From assembly GCA_914767715.1 (NCBI GenBank), contig OU612069.1, positions 496,001 to 560,000 on the forward strand: DNA of 64,000 nt, given 5' to 3'. A program made the translations under genes and the position numbers. Below are positions 38,483-49,690 of this stretch, piece by piece. The notes under the pieces are model-generated. The model saw nothing but the letters and a program-made list of their open reading frames with translations. It did not search any database and had not been told where the DNA came from. The DNA comes from Membranipora membranacea. Its lineage: Eukaryota; Bryozoa; Gymnolaemata; Cheilostomatida; Membraniporidae. Position 1 is the first letter of the stretch. Each line of letters starts with the position of its first letter.

Positions 38483-41400
38483 ATGGCAGGATCACCTCCA
38501 GCTAAACGAGTCCGATATTCTGTAAGTAGAAAACCTGCTGTAATCTCAAAACACTAATGGAAGTAAGTAACTTGAGAGGGTCTTAGTAAGAAGGGTCAAT
38601 CTGTCTTTGACCGTCACTCTGGCATACTTAGTGGTAATTATAACACAAAGATAATCGCTGTGGTGTATACTGCACATGAGTAGCCTAACTGGTTTTACGT
38701 GTATTTCCATTTATTGTTTATCTACACCTCTCTGTTATAAGACCGAATCATATCCATCTTTGTTATCTTAAGTAAATGATATCTGTAGTTGTAAACTGAC
38801 CCCTCTTGTGTTTTAGTATACATACACATCTATCAATGACTTACCGTCCGCTGGTAAAGTTCATATCTACGGTGTACTTAAGTACGTTACACAGAATCGT
38901 CAGACTCGTAACGGAGGTGAGTCCCACTCTTACCTGTAATCCATCTATCCATAGGTTAGCCTAGTTATGTGCGGGTTGGATCACCACTCGGACAATTGAG
39001 TTTCAATCACCGAAAGTACACACTGGTGATAAGTGAAGCTGAGTACACTGAGGTGTTCAGATGGGTACCAGCGCTTGTAGACTTGTTACTCATTAGCCTG
39101 AGCTGGTTTAGGGGTGCTTGGGCCCTGTCACCAGGCGGTAAATAATGTAGTGCTCACCGCTTAGAACTACTAGGACTATTCTAACCAGCGTTAGGCTATT
39201 GTCGTGTTGACACTATATGTACTATTTATATGATCAGGATGGTATAAGTCTGTAGGATTACACACAGAGTCACTCTACAGAGAGAATCGTAAGTTTACAG
39301 TGACAATCTTCTCTCCTCGTGTCTCTGATCTCCCTGAGTGTGGGGAGGGAGATGTTATCAGACTACACAGAGTACAGATAGAGAAGTTTAATGGAATGTA
39401 TAACGGCAGGTTACAGATGCACAGCGGAGGATCCTGGGTAATATTTGATGCTTGGACGGATAACTTTGACATGATGGGATGCTCCTCTCAAGGTCAGATT
39501 ATTCTCCCTGATAGAAGATACTTGTTTATTGTTGCTGAGAGCTTTATTCGGCCTGTGTATGTTCCAGACTCAAATATTAATAATATATAATATATTGAGT
39601 TGACAACAAAATGAGTATCATTACATTAGAGGCATTGCGAGTGTCTGGTTTGTGTTGATCATGTACAACTGACACCATCGCTTGTATTCTGCTATCCTGT
39701 ATGATGTGTTGCTGTGATGTATCTCTCTACAGAACCTACATGGGATGATGATGTAGAGAAGGGAATAATCACAGAGCTGAGGACTTGGTTTAGAAGAGAT
39801 CAGCCTTCAGATAATCCTGCTCCAGCAGGGACTGATAACTCTACAACTCCTCCAGCGTTCACAGGGACTGATAACTCTAGGCCTATTCTCACTCTGCCCA
39901 GCTCATCCTCTAGTGACGCACCTCATCAGCCTGCAGACACGACTAATGATCCTACAGTTAGACATAATCAGTCTGCCTCTGCTTCAGCAGCTAACCAATC
40001 AGCAGTCTGTACTTCGTCGCCGAGGCGTCCAGCGTTAGATAGTCACACAGCTCTCAAGTCTGTAATACTCGACTCTTATGTCTGTATAAACTGTCAGCTT
40101 CTCCGAGTGTCCACGCTAAAACACAATCCAGATAAGCTAGCCATACTCCTAGTATGGGACGGTACAAGACCACGACTAAACCTTAACAAATCGGATACAT
40201 CAGACTGTGTTACACAGACACATGAATGTGGTATTGTGGATCAGCTATCTGAATACTGTGTACCTATCGTTGTCTATGGAGATCATGTGGTTAGAGCCCG
40301 AGAGATGACACTTGGAGCTCTGTACACATTCCAGGGTATGTTTATGCTGCTATTTTCTCACATATTTAATGCAGGGATTAGTCACCACCGGACAGGGGCG
40401 TCGGGTGGAGCGGAGCAAGAATTTGTGGGGGGGGGGGGTTCGACTCAGACTAGGATTTGTCATTTCTGTTTGGTTAGGCATAGACAAAGACATATGTTTG
40501 CATATGATTTTTTATTTACTTATCCAACCTAGCCAATGTGTTGGGTCTGATTGGTCTTTCATCCACCCAACCAATCAGAGCCAACACATTGGGTATATGG
40601 AACCAGGCAGGGAAAATGAAGCAGATATTGACTGTAACGAATTGACAGAATGTTGTGTCTAATGATGTGTCATATAACTTATTACAGGAGTTCACTGTAC
40701 ACAGTATAGATCTGTAGGCAGACCGGAGCTTTACCTGCATGAGAGTTATAAGATATTAGCCAAGCCCCTTACTGATCCGTCACAGAAAGATAGGCTAATG
40801 CAGTCTCTACATCGCGCGGTCCAGGACACCCCTAATGTACACCTCGATATAGGTTAGATAGCCCTCACTCTAATTATAAAAATAATACTGCTGTACTTCC
40901 TTTCCTAAACTGTAATTATTTTGTATGGATGGAAATGCTACCTCAAATACCTCAAATGAAAACTTAAGTATCATATGAACGTATTACGATTGAACAAAAG
41001 TGAACCATGCTTTTTCAATCAGTTTGAACCTCTGTAACATTTCTTTTCGGTTATAAAAGTCCAAGAGGTTCACACTAAAATGAGCTTTAATGTATAGATT
41101 GTTTCTTACATCAAATTTGATCCAGTTTGCCTGTATTCAGAATTGCTCCCCCACTACTGATAAGTCATCCATTACCAAATGCAGTCAATACTGTTGGACG
41201 TATATATACTCCATATATTGACAGCTGATGTATGATATTATCATGTGTATCTTACTTTAGTTGCTGACATGCAGCTCACTCACCCCGACAGACCAGTAAG
41301 AGACACCAATCCTTCTTCATCGAGTAATACACAAAACTCCTCATCTTCCTCCAAGCAGCACCGATCCCCTTCTCAAAGAACACCAGCCCAACAATTGCCT

Positions 41401-43814
41401 TCTGCTTGTAAATCACAAACTAAGACTAATAGTAACCTGACTGGGAATAACAATAACATTAATCTAGTAACTCCACCAAAGCAAACTGCCTCACAGAGTA
41501 ACCGTCGCACTCCAAACTCACCGCAGCGGAACAAGGCTAGTCTTAGCAGGAGTACAGATAGACTGAGATCAAGGGCTGGAGCGGAGAAAGATAAGGGTAA
41601 GGTTACACACCCTCATATATCACTGTAGAGCTTGGGTGGTATTGGAGTTGAAGTTTATTATCTACCCAACAAAATATTCTACAAAACAAAAAATAGTCCT
41701 TGCTAATAAACTCATGTGAGACTTTGAATGCAGACATTAGTATTTGATTTGGTATTCCTCTCTGCACCTTGTATGTTACTTTGATTTGTAGATGGTACCC
41801 ACCGCATACCTCTACATATGTTATACTCAGCCACTGCTCGAGTAGGCGGCACGAGGTCTTCCTCCCCGCAGACAGATGATGAGTTCCTCTCTGCTTCTTC
41901 TGAGATCATCAGCCCTTCCTCTAGACTGAGATCTAAGAGCTCAGCTCCCACAGTCACCCCCTCGGGTCACACTGTAACACCACATCACAGAGAGATAGTA
42001 CACAGGCTCCTCAGTCAGACATCTACACATCAGCGAGCAGCTCTAAGATCTCACCAGCTCAGCTCTAGAAGGATACCCATAGTCTCGCTATCATCAGGTA
42101 ACATATCACAGGTCAAACACGAGCTGATCGCAGGGTGGTTGTCAGTTTGATATGATACTTCAATGTGTAGACTAACGTTAAGCGATTAGTGATTAAGTAA
42201 CCTCCATTTCCTCACCCAATCACAGTAATGTCCTGTTTCTCCTGCTTTCTCATGCACATTCACAGATATATCATGTGTATATCTTGTCTATATATTTTGT
42301 ATCCCCTGTATATCTTGTGCATATGTTTTGTATCCCCTGTATATCTTGTGTATATATTTTGTATATCTTGTGTATATATTGTGTATATACACAGGCATGA
42401 CATTGAGGACACATGTTATGGTTGGTTAGATCGCATTCTTTATCAAATTTTTTTTTCAATCTCTACGAGTTGTCTGCCTTTTGATGATGGGGTGATAACT
42501 CTCGCCTGATAATAGTAATCGATTTACATTGGTACCTCCAGGGAAGTTGGGAAAGCTCGCTGGTATAACGAAGGACATTGGTAGCAGGAAGAACAGAGAT
42601 CACCCTGAGTGGATACCTTTCAGACTATGAGGTGCGCGTTATCAGACTGTTAGGTGTGTGTTATCATTCAACAAGAACTTGTCTAACCTCATTAATTTCT
42701 GATTTCAGATCCGTGCAGAAGAGATCAAACTTTATCGGAGCTACTGACAGAATTTCTCCCAGAGAATGAGATGGATAATATCCTGGCATGTAAGTTAAAA
42801 CAAAGTATCAGAACTGAACTAGTACCGGGTATAGACTTATGTAGACTTAATATAGACTTAGTATCATATCATGTCATGTGGTAGAGACTTATATATACTT
42901 AATATAGACTTAGTATCATATCATGTCATGTGGTAGAGACTTATATAGACTTGATATAGACTTAGTATCATATCATGTCATGTGGTATAGACTTATATAG
43001 ACTTAATATAGACTTAATAAAGACTTAATATAGACTTAGCATATCAAGTCTACAATAGGGGAATGGCCGTGGTGCAACGGGTAGGGCATGAGTCTCTCAA
43101 CCGAGAGGATCATGGTGTTGTCAGAAAGGGGATCCCACCTCAAATACTCCTGTGCCACAGCAGTACTCAGTGTGTAGGCCCTTTTTGATACAGGAAAAAA
43201 GCGAGTAGCATCAATGTCTCTCATAAGTTATCACAAGTTAGCAACACTATAAATGAATATGAGATTTTTCTTATATTTAGTCAATGCTATGTGCTCACTT
43301 CAATAGGAATGTAATTGTACAGCAAGCTTCCTGTTTCAATTAGTCAGTTTGTTTTGTTTGGCACATTGCCAGCTGATGGAAATTTGTGTTGACGTTGGAT
43401 GGTACAATTACAGATGTTGGTGATAGTAAGACCCATCATTAGGTTTAGAACTGTAGAATCTAATTTGGTGTTGGTTCGACGGTGTATTGGGGTTGTTTTG
43501 ATGGTGTATTGGGGTTGTTTTGATGGTGTATTGGGGTTGCTTTGATGGTGTATTGGGGTTGCCTTGAAGGTGTATTGGGATTGTTTGGATAGTGTATTCG
43601 GATTGTTTTGATGGTGTATTGGAGTTGCTTTGACGGTGTATTGGGGTTGTTTTTATGATTAATTTTGGATGTTTCAGGTGATGATGGGAGATTGAGATGT
43701 ATACTGAGTAAGCCGATATCAGAATGTATATCAAAATCATTATCAGATAGAGAGAAAGCTTTAATCTTCTACTCTAGAGACAGAACTGACAAAGCTCACA
43801 AGATGGCCTCATAA
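38483..43814 (+). CDS. POT1: Protection of telomeres protein 1
   Basis: Ten exons: 38483-38521, 38817-38916, 39238-39492, 39733-40335, 40688-40852, 41261-41596, 41792-42097, 42624-42653, 42709-42789, 43678-43814. All are in frame, giving 683 codons; every intron after the first is phase 1. POT1 binds single-stranded telomeric DNA in shelterin. OB1 (about residues 14-145) has IYGVLKY, GDVIRLHRVQIEKF and a C-terminal helix (TELRTWF) matching vertebrate POT1. A Ser/Thr/Pro linker is followed by OB2 (about 238-387) with LLVWDGTRPRL. Residues about 390-600 are low-complexity Ser/Thr/Gln/Asn/Arg. The C-terminus (about 603-683) is short: a YEVRVIRLL strand and CDDGRLRCIL may be a compact OB3. No Holliday-junction-resolvase-like insert is visible. 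The donor after exon 3 (GTCAGA) is weak, and exon 8 (30 nt) is the least certain. Human POT1 has 634 residues. Confidence 0.88.
40527..40597. repeat. Inverted-repeat hairpin in POT1 intron
   Basis: Arms CCAATGTGTTGGGTCTGATT and AATCAGAGCCAACACATTGG are near-perfect reverse complements around a short loop. The same arm occurs at 3045-3095. Probably a small MITE or solo palindrome. A G-run lies about 100 bp upstream in the same intron. Confidence 0.75.
42273..42391 (+). repeat. Minisatellite, about 31 bp unit, in POT1 intron
   Basis: Three to four copies of TTTTGTATCCCCTGTATATC followed by TTGTGTATATA, grading into shorter TGTATATCTTG units. Intronic, so the frames it creates are not counted. 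Confidence 0.75.
42828..43047 (+). repeat. Tandem repeat around ATAGACTTA, in POT1 intron
   Basis: Nested repeat: the 11-12 bp unit TATAGACTTAA inside a longer unit of about 60 bp that also holds GTATCATATCATGTCATGTG, present about three times. Confidence 0.8.
43055..43205 (+). mobile_element. Possible tRNA-derived SINE in POT1 intron
   Basis: GGCCGTGGTGCAACGGGTAG resembles a tRNA D-arm/A box, followed by an anticodon-stem-like CTCTCAACCGAGAG. The expected B box is degraded. No second copy of this family was found in the window, so the call is tentative. Confidence 0.4.
43465..43655 (+). repeat. G-rich 21-bp minisatellite in last POT1 intron
   Basis: About nine copies of GGTGTATTGGGGTTGTTTTGA with few changes, ending just upstream of the acceptor of the last exon at 43678. 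The units place runs of four G at regular spacing on the coding strand. Confidence 0.85.
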
Positions 43815-44268
43815 TCGCTGGCGCAAATATCATCATAGTTGACATGATGTCCACTATGACATTAGCGTAGATTAATGTACATTTGCGTTTCATTTGACTC
43901 CAAGCTCATATATTGTTGAGGTAAAATGAAGGCTGAATAGAAAGCGGGTATAGTATAGTTGATGCTGTCATATTCATTTGTCTACACAGTGTATATTTTT
44001 GTACAGACAATCAGTGTAAATAAGTAATGTTGTAGTTTAATCATGGGCCATAACTCCTAGCTTGGTAAATAAGGATAATAGCAGTAGATTATCAGTTGAT
44101 TATCAGTAGATATGTATATATAGTCATCACATCACCAGTCAGCGACAGTGTGTCATACATACCACCTGCTGGGGTAGTGTCAGTCTCCCTAATTAGTCAT
44201 CTACTGTGGGTCTAAAACTCTAATTTTATTCTGTTTATGACTGACACAATGCATGTTTATTTAAGTTA

Positions 44269-44274
44269 AATAAA
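44269..44274 (+). terminator. Poly(A) signal of POT1
   Basis: AATAAA about 455 bp after the POT1 stop codon, with no intervening exon. It marks the probable 3' end of the gene. Confidence 0.55.
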
Positions 44275-44950
44275 GAATCACTCATACATACATACACAAA
44301 TAAATACATATCGTTATGTGTGGTGTATATTATAACATGAATCAAGGAGGAGATTAGTACAGTAGTGGACATGGATGATAAGATAAGTAAGGTTTAAAAT
44401 AAGATTCTATCTGAATTAATACGCCCAGCATAGTTGATAAGCTAGTCGTTGTTATAATGAGCTGTCTATAGTCATACACCCAGCATAAACGTTATGTAAC
44501 TAATGCTTCTCTGGAACTGAGTTCACAAAAAATGATAATTTGGATAATTATAAAAATTTATTGACTTTTTGCACCCTTTCCTTGGCTGACTGTTCAGCCA
44601 TATATACTTAATATCCAGTACCCAGTACAGCTGGTCTCTTCCCATATGGTAGATGACAGTCCTCACATACATCGCACGACCTGCTGCTCTAACTAATCAG
44701 TCACCATTCATTCACGTGCTAATAGTAATTAGACTACTGATATATACTACAGACATTTATTAGCATTGCTGCCTCGCTGCCTCACTCTATTCAGCGTTAA
44801 GCTGTCCTGTAGTCAGCTTCATTGGACCAAAGCTTTCCTCTGACTCTACCTAGATAAGTAATATACATGACAGCTATGGCTCTGTGTGTGAGATATCTCT
44901 CCAGCTCTCCCTCTTTACCTGCAGCCCTCTAATATCTCCTATATACACCC

Positions 44951-45085
44951 AGCAGTCACTCGGTAAGTTCTACCTAAGCAGTCACTCGGTAAGATCTACC
45001 TAAGCAGTCACTCGGTAAGTTCTACACCCAGCAGTCACTCGGTAAGTTCTACACCCAGCAGTCACTCGGTAAGTTCTATCTAAGC
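44951..45085 (+). repeat. Minisatellite of splice-donor-like units
   Basis: Five units of 26-27 bp with core AGCAGTCACTCGGTAAGTTC. Every unit contains CGGTAAGT or CGGTAAGA, close to a consensus 5' splice site. It lies upstream of the CUB-like exons at 45537-46180. Confidence 0.8.
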
Positions 45086-45104
45086 ATTTATCATACAAAG
45101 AATA

Positions 45105-45170
45105 ATGAGCAACGTTACGCTGAGTATCATCATAATTATCGGTTTCACCTCCTGTGAACATGGATGATTG
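45105..45170 (+). other. Possible signal-peptide exon
   Basis: From ATG at 45105, a short frame (MSNVTLSIIIIIGFTSCEHG) looks like a signal peptide before a stop. A weak donor inside would be phase 1, which does not fit the phase-2 entry of the next candidate exon at 45537. Recorded as a possible first exon of the CUB-like gene; not proven. Confidence 0.25.
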
Positions 45171-45239
45171 TTGAAGCTACTGATGGCATTCTGCATAGAC
45201 AACGCAGGGAATATAAAATTTTATATTTATTTAGTTTTC

Positions 45240-45415
45240 AAATCTTTAAAGACAACCCAAAGACCAATGCATGTTATAGTAAGGCAGTTACTTATGATAA
45301 AGTTTTGTCAGATTTGCATGTTTAAAAAAATTCAATGCTCTACTTACCATGAATTATTGATGTGGAAAAAGTGCCTCCTATAGCGGAAGGTAACTCCCAT
45401 TCTCTGCATTGTGAT
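45240..45415 (+). repeat. Dispersed repeat family A, copy 2
   Basis: Second copy of the element at 9180-9345, same orientation, about 75-80% alike by eye. Ends near TCTCTGCATTGTGATG. A short open frame through it (45168-45383) is not counted as a gene. Confidence 0.7.
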
Positions 45416-45536
45416 GTCACAGTCTCCCGGAAGTGCAATACGTCTTTAATTCCTCCTTGATATTGCGATATTTGATGGATATTTTACAGCCTGTTTGGAT
45501 TGTTAAAGAGATAAGTTAGGAGTCTGTGTGCTGCAG

Positions 45537-46180
45537 GCCGAGAGCTCATCAGTGCTTCTCACCTCCGAGCCGACTTATCTCGTCTCATCACTCGATCCTA
45601 CAACTTCCTGTCAGACTTTCACTAACTGATATATCCTGTACCGTCACTCTATCCTTAGAACCTGGTCAGAGAGTACACATCACTGCGGGAGATCAGTACA
45701 CCTTCCCTACCACTAATTGTTTAGGTATTTGTCATGATAGTTGTCCTGACCCCCTTTGTTTACTGTCAGCCTCCCTGAGAGAGTGTAAATTGACAGGATA
45801 AAATAGCAGCTCGCTATACTCTTAATCAGTATCTCTAAGTGATGAGATATACTGGTAGTGCATAAGGTCATCACTTTGTGTCAGTCAAAAATAGGAAAAA
45901 AATCTTACAAGGTCAGATTTATACGTTGAAAACAGCCCATGATTTCATTAAGACCTGGCACTGTTGGCCAGTATAGATTGTTTTCCATTGTGTGTATTAT
46001 TTTATCTGTTTGTAGCCTGTGACAAACGTGACTCTTTTAAAGTAAATAATAGATGTGTGAGTCCACTTCTGATGCCACACGAAGCATTCTCCACAGTGAC
46101 AGATACCATAATAAGAGTAAACTTTACGTCATACATGATCAATAGTCTGCAGACAAGCAGAGCCGAGCTCAAACTTACGG
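45537..46180 (+). CDS. Two CUB-like exons of an incomplete gene
   Basis: Exons 45537-45724 and 46016-46180 join in frame (phase 1) with good GT-AG sites. The joined product has CTVTLSLEPGQRVHI, then a Cys pair, then NNRCVSP and a final TDTIIRVNFTS ... AELKLTG. This matches the strand order of a CUB domain in secreted proteins. The second exon ends with a strong donor (GTAAGT), so more exons are expected, but none is convincing before 47490. In the first exon the other frame (RELISASHLRADLS, to 45625) also looks coding, which hints at a one-base indel near 45620. No start codon assigned. It cannot be joined to the POT1 gene, which ends at 43814. Confidence 0.45.
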
Positions 46181-46419
46181 GTAAGTTATTATTTATCTGT
46201 TCATTGAAATGAGTCAAATCAAAAATCAATAATCTTAAAACATCCCCTAGAAGACCTGTGATATTTAGAGCCACAAAATGTAGGACTGAGAAGAGGAAGA
46301 AGGGATTTTTTCAGTTTTTTTATGAGACATAACAACTCATAATTCTTCTTCTTATTTTTTTTAATTTACTAAGCCCAATGTTATTGTTATTGCAATGACA
46401 GATGGTTTAAATACAAATA

Positions 46420-46460
46420 CACACATCCATAGATATACACACATCCATAGATATACACGG
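46420..46460 (+). repeat. 18-bp tandem duplication
   Basis: ACACATCCATAGATATAC is present twice in tandem. Simple sequence, non-coding. Confidence 0.7.
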
Positions 46461-46624
46461 GTCAGGCTAGACTGTAACTTACCTCGGCTCCTCATATTTT
46501 ATGTATATATGTGGTTGGAAGTACAATTAATCTATGATAATAATCTACCTCATCATACTTGATAATTGTAACTTATACATGCGGATAAGCCAGGCAGGGT
46601 GGAGGGTGGGATAATATATTAAGT

Positions 46625-46880
46625 CACAATTTGCATACTCTAATCCCATTTGCCACTTGGTTGTAAAAACATTTCAAATTCTCCTCCCTAATTTATACTT
46701 ATCTGCATATGGTACCACTGCACGAATATCTACTCAATATGCCGAGTATAGTTCGTATAGATGCATTGCTGGTATTGGCATTTCATAACCAATGACATAC
46801 TCATAGGATAGGGATGTGGTTCATTAATGAAATGCCAATACCACCAAACTGGGTAATGTTTTAGCACCTTAACCATCGAA
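46625..46880 (+). repeat. Dispersed repeat family B, copy 2
   Basis: Second copy of the element at 34185-34440, same orientation. The internal inverted pair TTGGCATTTCAT and ATGAAATGCCAA is preserved. Lies between the CUB-like exons and the Kazal gene. Confidence 0.65.
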
Positions 46881-47492
46881 TGCTGCTCTCAGTTGAACTA
46901 TTAAAATGTAGGGACCCACAGTGGTGTTTAGTTTAATTGCACACATGTCTGCATACCTGGGTCAGAGATGCTGGTAATATACTTCTCGCCCTGTTTATTG
47001 TTATGATTGAGTTCGAAAGGTTTAAATCTGAAGCACAAAGTTAGCGATGTCAACTCTGGTAGATTATCCTGCCTGATATACATAGAGGTGCTCTTCTCCT
47101 GTTTATACCATTACACAGTAGTAACTAACCAAATAAAGAACAAAAAGCTGTCGCTAACCTATGCATATACAGTAATAGTAGCCACAGAAGAAAGACCACA
47201 CAAAATCATGCTTATACCAAGTTTCCCTTTGTGTTACACATTCCCTCCCAGGTACGCTTTGAATTTTATCTTTCAGGTTAAAATCATGCATACACAAAAC
47301 ACAAACATACATTGTAATCGGGACTTATTTTTTGTGAGTTGGAACTTGGAGCTACAAAAAGAAGTAGCAAGTTCTGAGTTGAGAATTGGCACACTTTACC
47401 AGTGTCATAGATTGATTATACTAGAAATGTTTTTCTCAACTTCATTATTATTTCTAATAGATTTGAGCATTGGATTGGAATCAAATAATTAA

Positions 47493-48742
47493 TCAATTGG
47501 TTTTTATAGTCCTCATGCTGTAATTTAAGATGCTAGGATAGGATAGGATAGGGTAGGGTAGGATAGGATAGGATAGAATAGGTTGCTCACTGGGTGGTTG
47601 TGTACAGAGATCATTACCAGGTGGCTGGTCACACTCTACACATCTACCAGCATGTTTGACAATGAGCTCTTTGCCTTCTTTCTTAGCTCTGCACACTGCT
47701 GCATCAAATACGCACCCATGTCTCTGTAAGACATCAAATATTACCAATGGTAGGCAACTAGTTTATAAAGAATGCAATTGTGGTTGGTAGATGACCGACT
47801 TTCTCAGATGATTGTGGTAAGGTAAGAGCACTAATGGTTATGATTTTGTTTTTGATAACATGTCCTTTTGTATTTATATTTTCATTGTTTATGTCACATG
47901 AAAGGTCATATTTACCATAAGTTTGTAGATTTTTCCCACAAACGGAACCACAAGGTCCGAGATTTCTGAGCTGAATATTTTCCCTATTCACAGCAACATT
48001 GCAGGCAGCAGCTTCGAATGCACATTTGTTCACTGTACATACAAAGACAGGTCAACATGCACATAAACAAGGCAAAAATCAACTTTTATATTTGCATTGC
48101 TTTTTTAATTCATGTTGTCAATTCAGTTGCTCCGGATCATTAAGTTGGACGGAAAACATCCGTGCATAAGGATTTTGTCTGCCAAATAAAATAGTGTGTA
48201 TACATTTCTCAGTATGTGTTCTAAGATGGTCACTATTTATAAACCCTCCTTTCTAGGACCAGATGATTGTCAACAAAACTTCACTGCAAAATTCAGTTTG
48301 AAAAAGGAATGATGCAGTTATCTTTCAAATTCTCTGCTTCACACAATACAGCTCAGACGGAGGTGGGAAAAAGGTAGAAAGCGGGTAGAAAACAGGTAGA
48401 CCTAGACCAACAGGCTGTTACTTACCATAAGTGTGACCATCGCTCCCACAGACAGGGTAGTATAAAGAAGGGCAGTCAGAATTACAGACTACCGCCTCTG
48501 AGGAAACAACAGCCGTCAGACTGCACCATACAGCCAATATGGCGACCAAGGCTGCTGCAAAAGAGACTGCGCTGTATATTTTATAACTAGTCAGTTTCAA
48601 CTGAACCTCCAAGTATGAGTCTTACAGAATTTAGTTATTCTAGGAATATGACATGCTTTTCTTGATTGTTAGATTGGTCCATCTAAATAAACACAAAACA
48701 CGATCAAGTCAGCTTACCATACTTACATGTAGCAGAGTTCAT
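47493..48742 (-). CDS. Secreted Kazal-type protease inhibitor, frame break in last exon
   Basis: Minus strand. Exons 48727-48742, 48426-48554 and 47916-48032 join in frame. The first gives MNSATS, completing a signal peptide (SALVAILAVWCSLTAVVSS). A full Kazal domain follows with six cysteines in order (CNSDCP, PVCGSDGHTY, NKCAFEAAAC, GPC). Kazal domains inhibit serine proteases by a substrate-like loop. A second domain starts (VCGKNLQTY) and should continue in the exon that begins after TTACAG at 47724 (HGCVFDAAVC ... AGRCVEC). The phases disagree by one base there, so that exon is frameshifted, mis-assembled or spliced differently. If read in its open frame it ends in a Pro/Tyr/Ser tail encoded by the GGATA satellite, with stop just after 47493. 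The second domain also lacks the first two Kazal cysteines. Confidence 0.75.
47535..47582. repeat. GGATA pentanucleotide satellite
   Basis: About nine copies of AGGATA or AGGGTA. It overlaps the putative C-terminal coding tail of the Kazal gene on the minus strand, where it would encode repeats of ILSYP and ILPYP. Confidence 0.85.
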
Positions 48743-49599
48743 TCTATACCGAGCCAGCTGTGAGTATGTATGACTGTGATGACTGATCTAAGATTTGTGT
48801 GCGTTGAAGATCTAAAAGTGTCTTCATGAACAAAACAAACACCTGACCTGACCTTTGGTTGCTGAGAAGTGATGATACACTTCACTTCTTTCTGCCAACT
48901 TTACGATCAGCGTTATGGTATGTGATGATATGCTGACCCTTACTTTCTGGTATCAACCAGATATGCAAATTAAATACCAGCTTAGCTTTGTGGCAGCCAA
49001 TCATCGCAAGCTCCTTTTGGCACCCTCCTGGGGAGCTGTGAGCAGTTGATCAGTCCACCACCGGTAGCAACATCACTATCTGTCGCTTGGAAGTCTTAAA
49101 AATCCTTTCTTTGTTCACTAGTGATCACGTTTACCTCTCAGATTATAACCTGCTATTTCTCAGGAGGTTGATTCAAGATCTTTTCTCGTGTAATACTGTA
49201 CCATCACCTATTTTCTTGCGCTTGTATTTGCCATCAAAGATCAACTATTGGCCAATCAGCAAAAACTGTCAATTAGCAAGATAATCGATGATAAACATAA
49301 TTACCTCTATCAACTCCTCTCATTAACTGAGCGATGGTTCAATACCCCTTTTTCAGAGCCACAGCACATTATGAGTGTTTTGTGGTGGTATTATTGCCGC
49401 AAGCATATAATAGTTAAAAGTTATTACTCAAATTGTAAATACTGTATTGTAACAACCCCAATTTCATCATCAAAGAGAAAGTTGTTTTGTGAGAAAGTGT
49501 TCAGGTAAACTACATTATCTATGATGCCATATGAAGTGCCAGCTTAGTCAGCTACTGTTTGTGCTACCGCAACAATACTGATACCGACCTCTCACAATG

Positions 49600-49690
49600 A
49601 GGACACAGGAAAGCAACATCAGTCTGTACGATTGTCAACAGCGCTGTTGTACATGTGACTCTATCACAGATGAGCTACATTTTCTCAACT
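49600..49690 (+). pseudogene. Possible LINE C-terminal Cys/His trace
   Basis: One frame reads CCTCDSITDELHFLNCHQRF, similar to the C-x2-C ... DE-x-HFL-x-C stretch at the end of many non-LTR ORF2 proteins. No polymerase motifs nearby. Based on one short motif. Confidence 0.3.

Noticed and set aside
42555-42653. Longer version of POT1 exon 8 starting after CCTCCAG
   Set aside because: The phase-1 frame meets TGA before the donor. The 30-nt exon at 42624 keeps the frame, although an acceptor near 42590 in that same frame cannot be excluded.
45537-46180. CUB-like exons as a continuation of POT1
   Set aside because: POT1 reaches an in-frame stop at 43812-43814 with a poly(A) signal at 44269, and the CUB-like content is extracellular.
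47007-47492. 161-codon open frame, plus strand
   Set aside because: No ATG at its start, no family motif and poor composition. It lies in the convergent gap between the CUB-like exons and the Kazal gene; taken as chance.
49087-49508. Two short overlapping plus-strand frames
   Set aside because: No motif or splice context; only a weak LINE-like trace lies further on at 49600.
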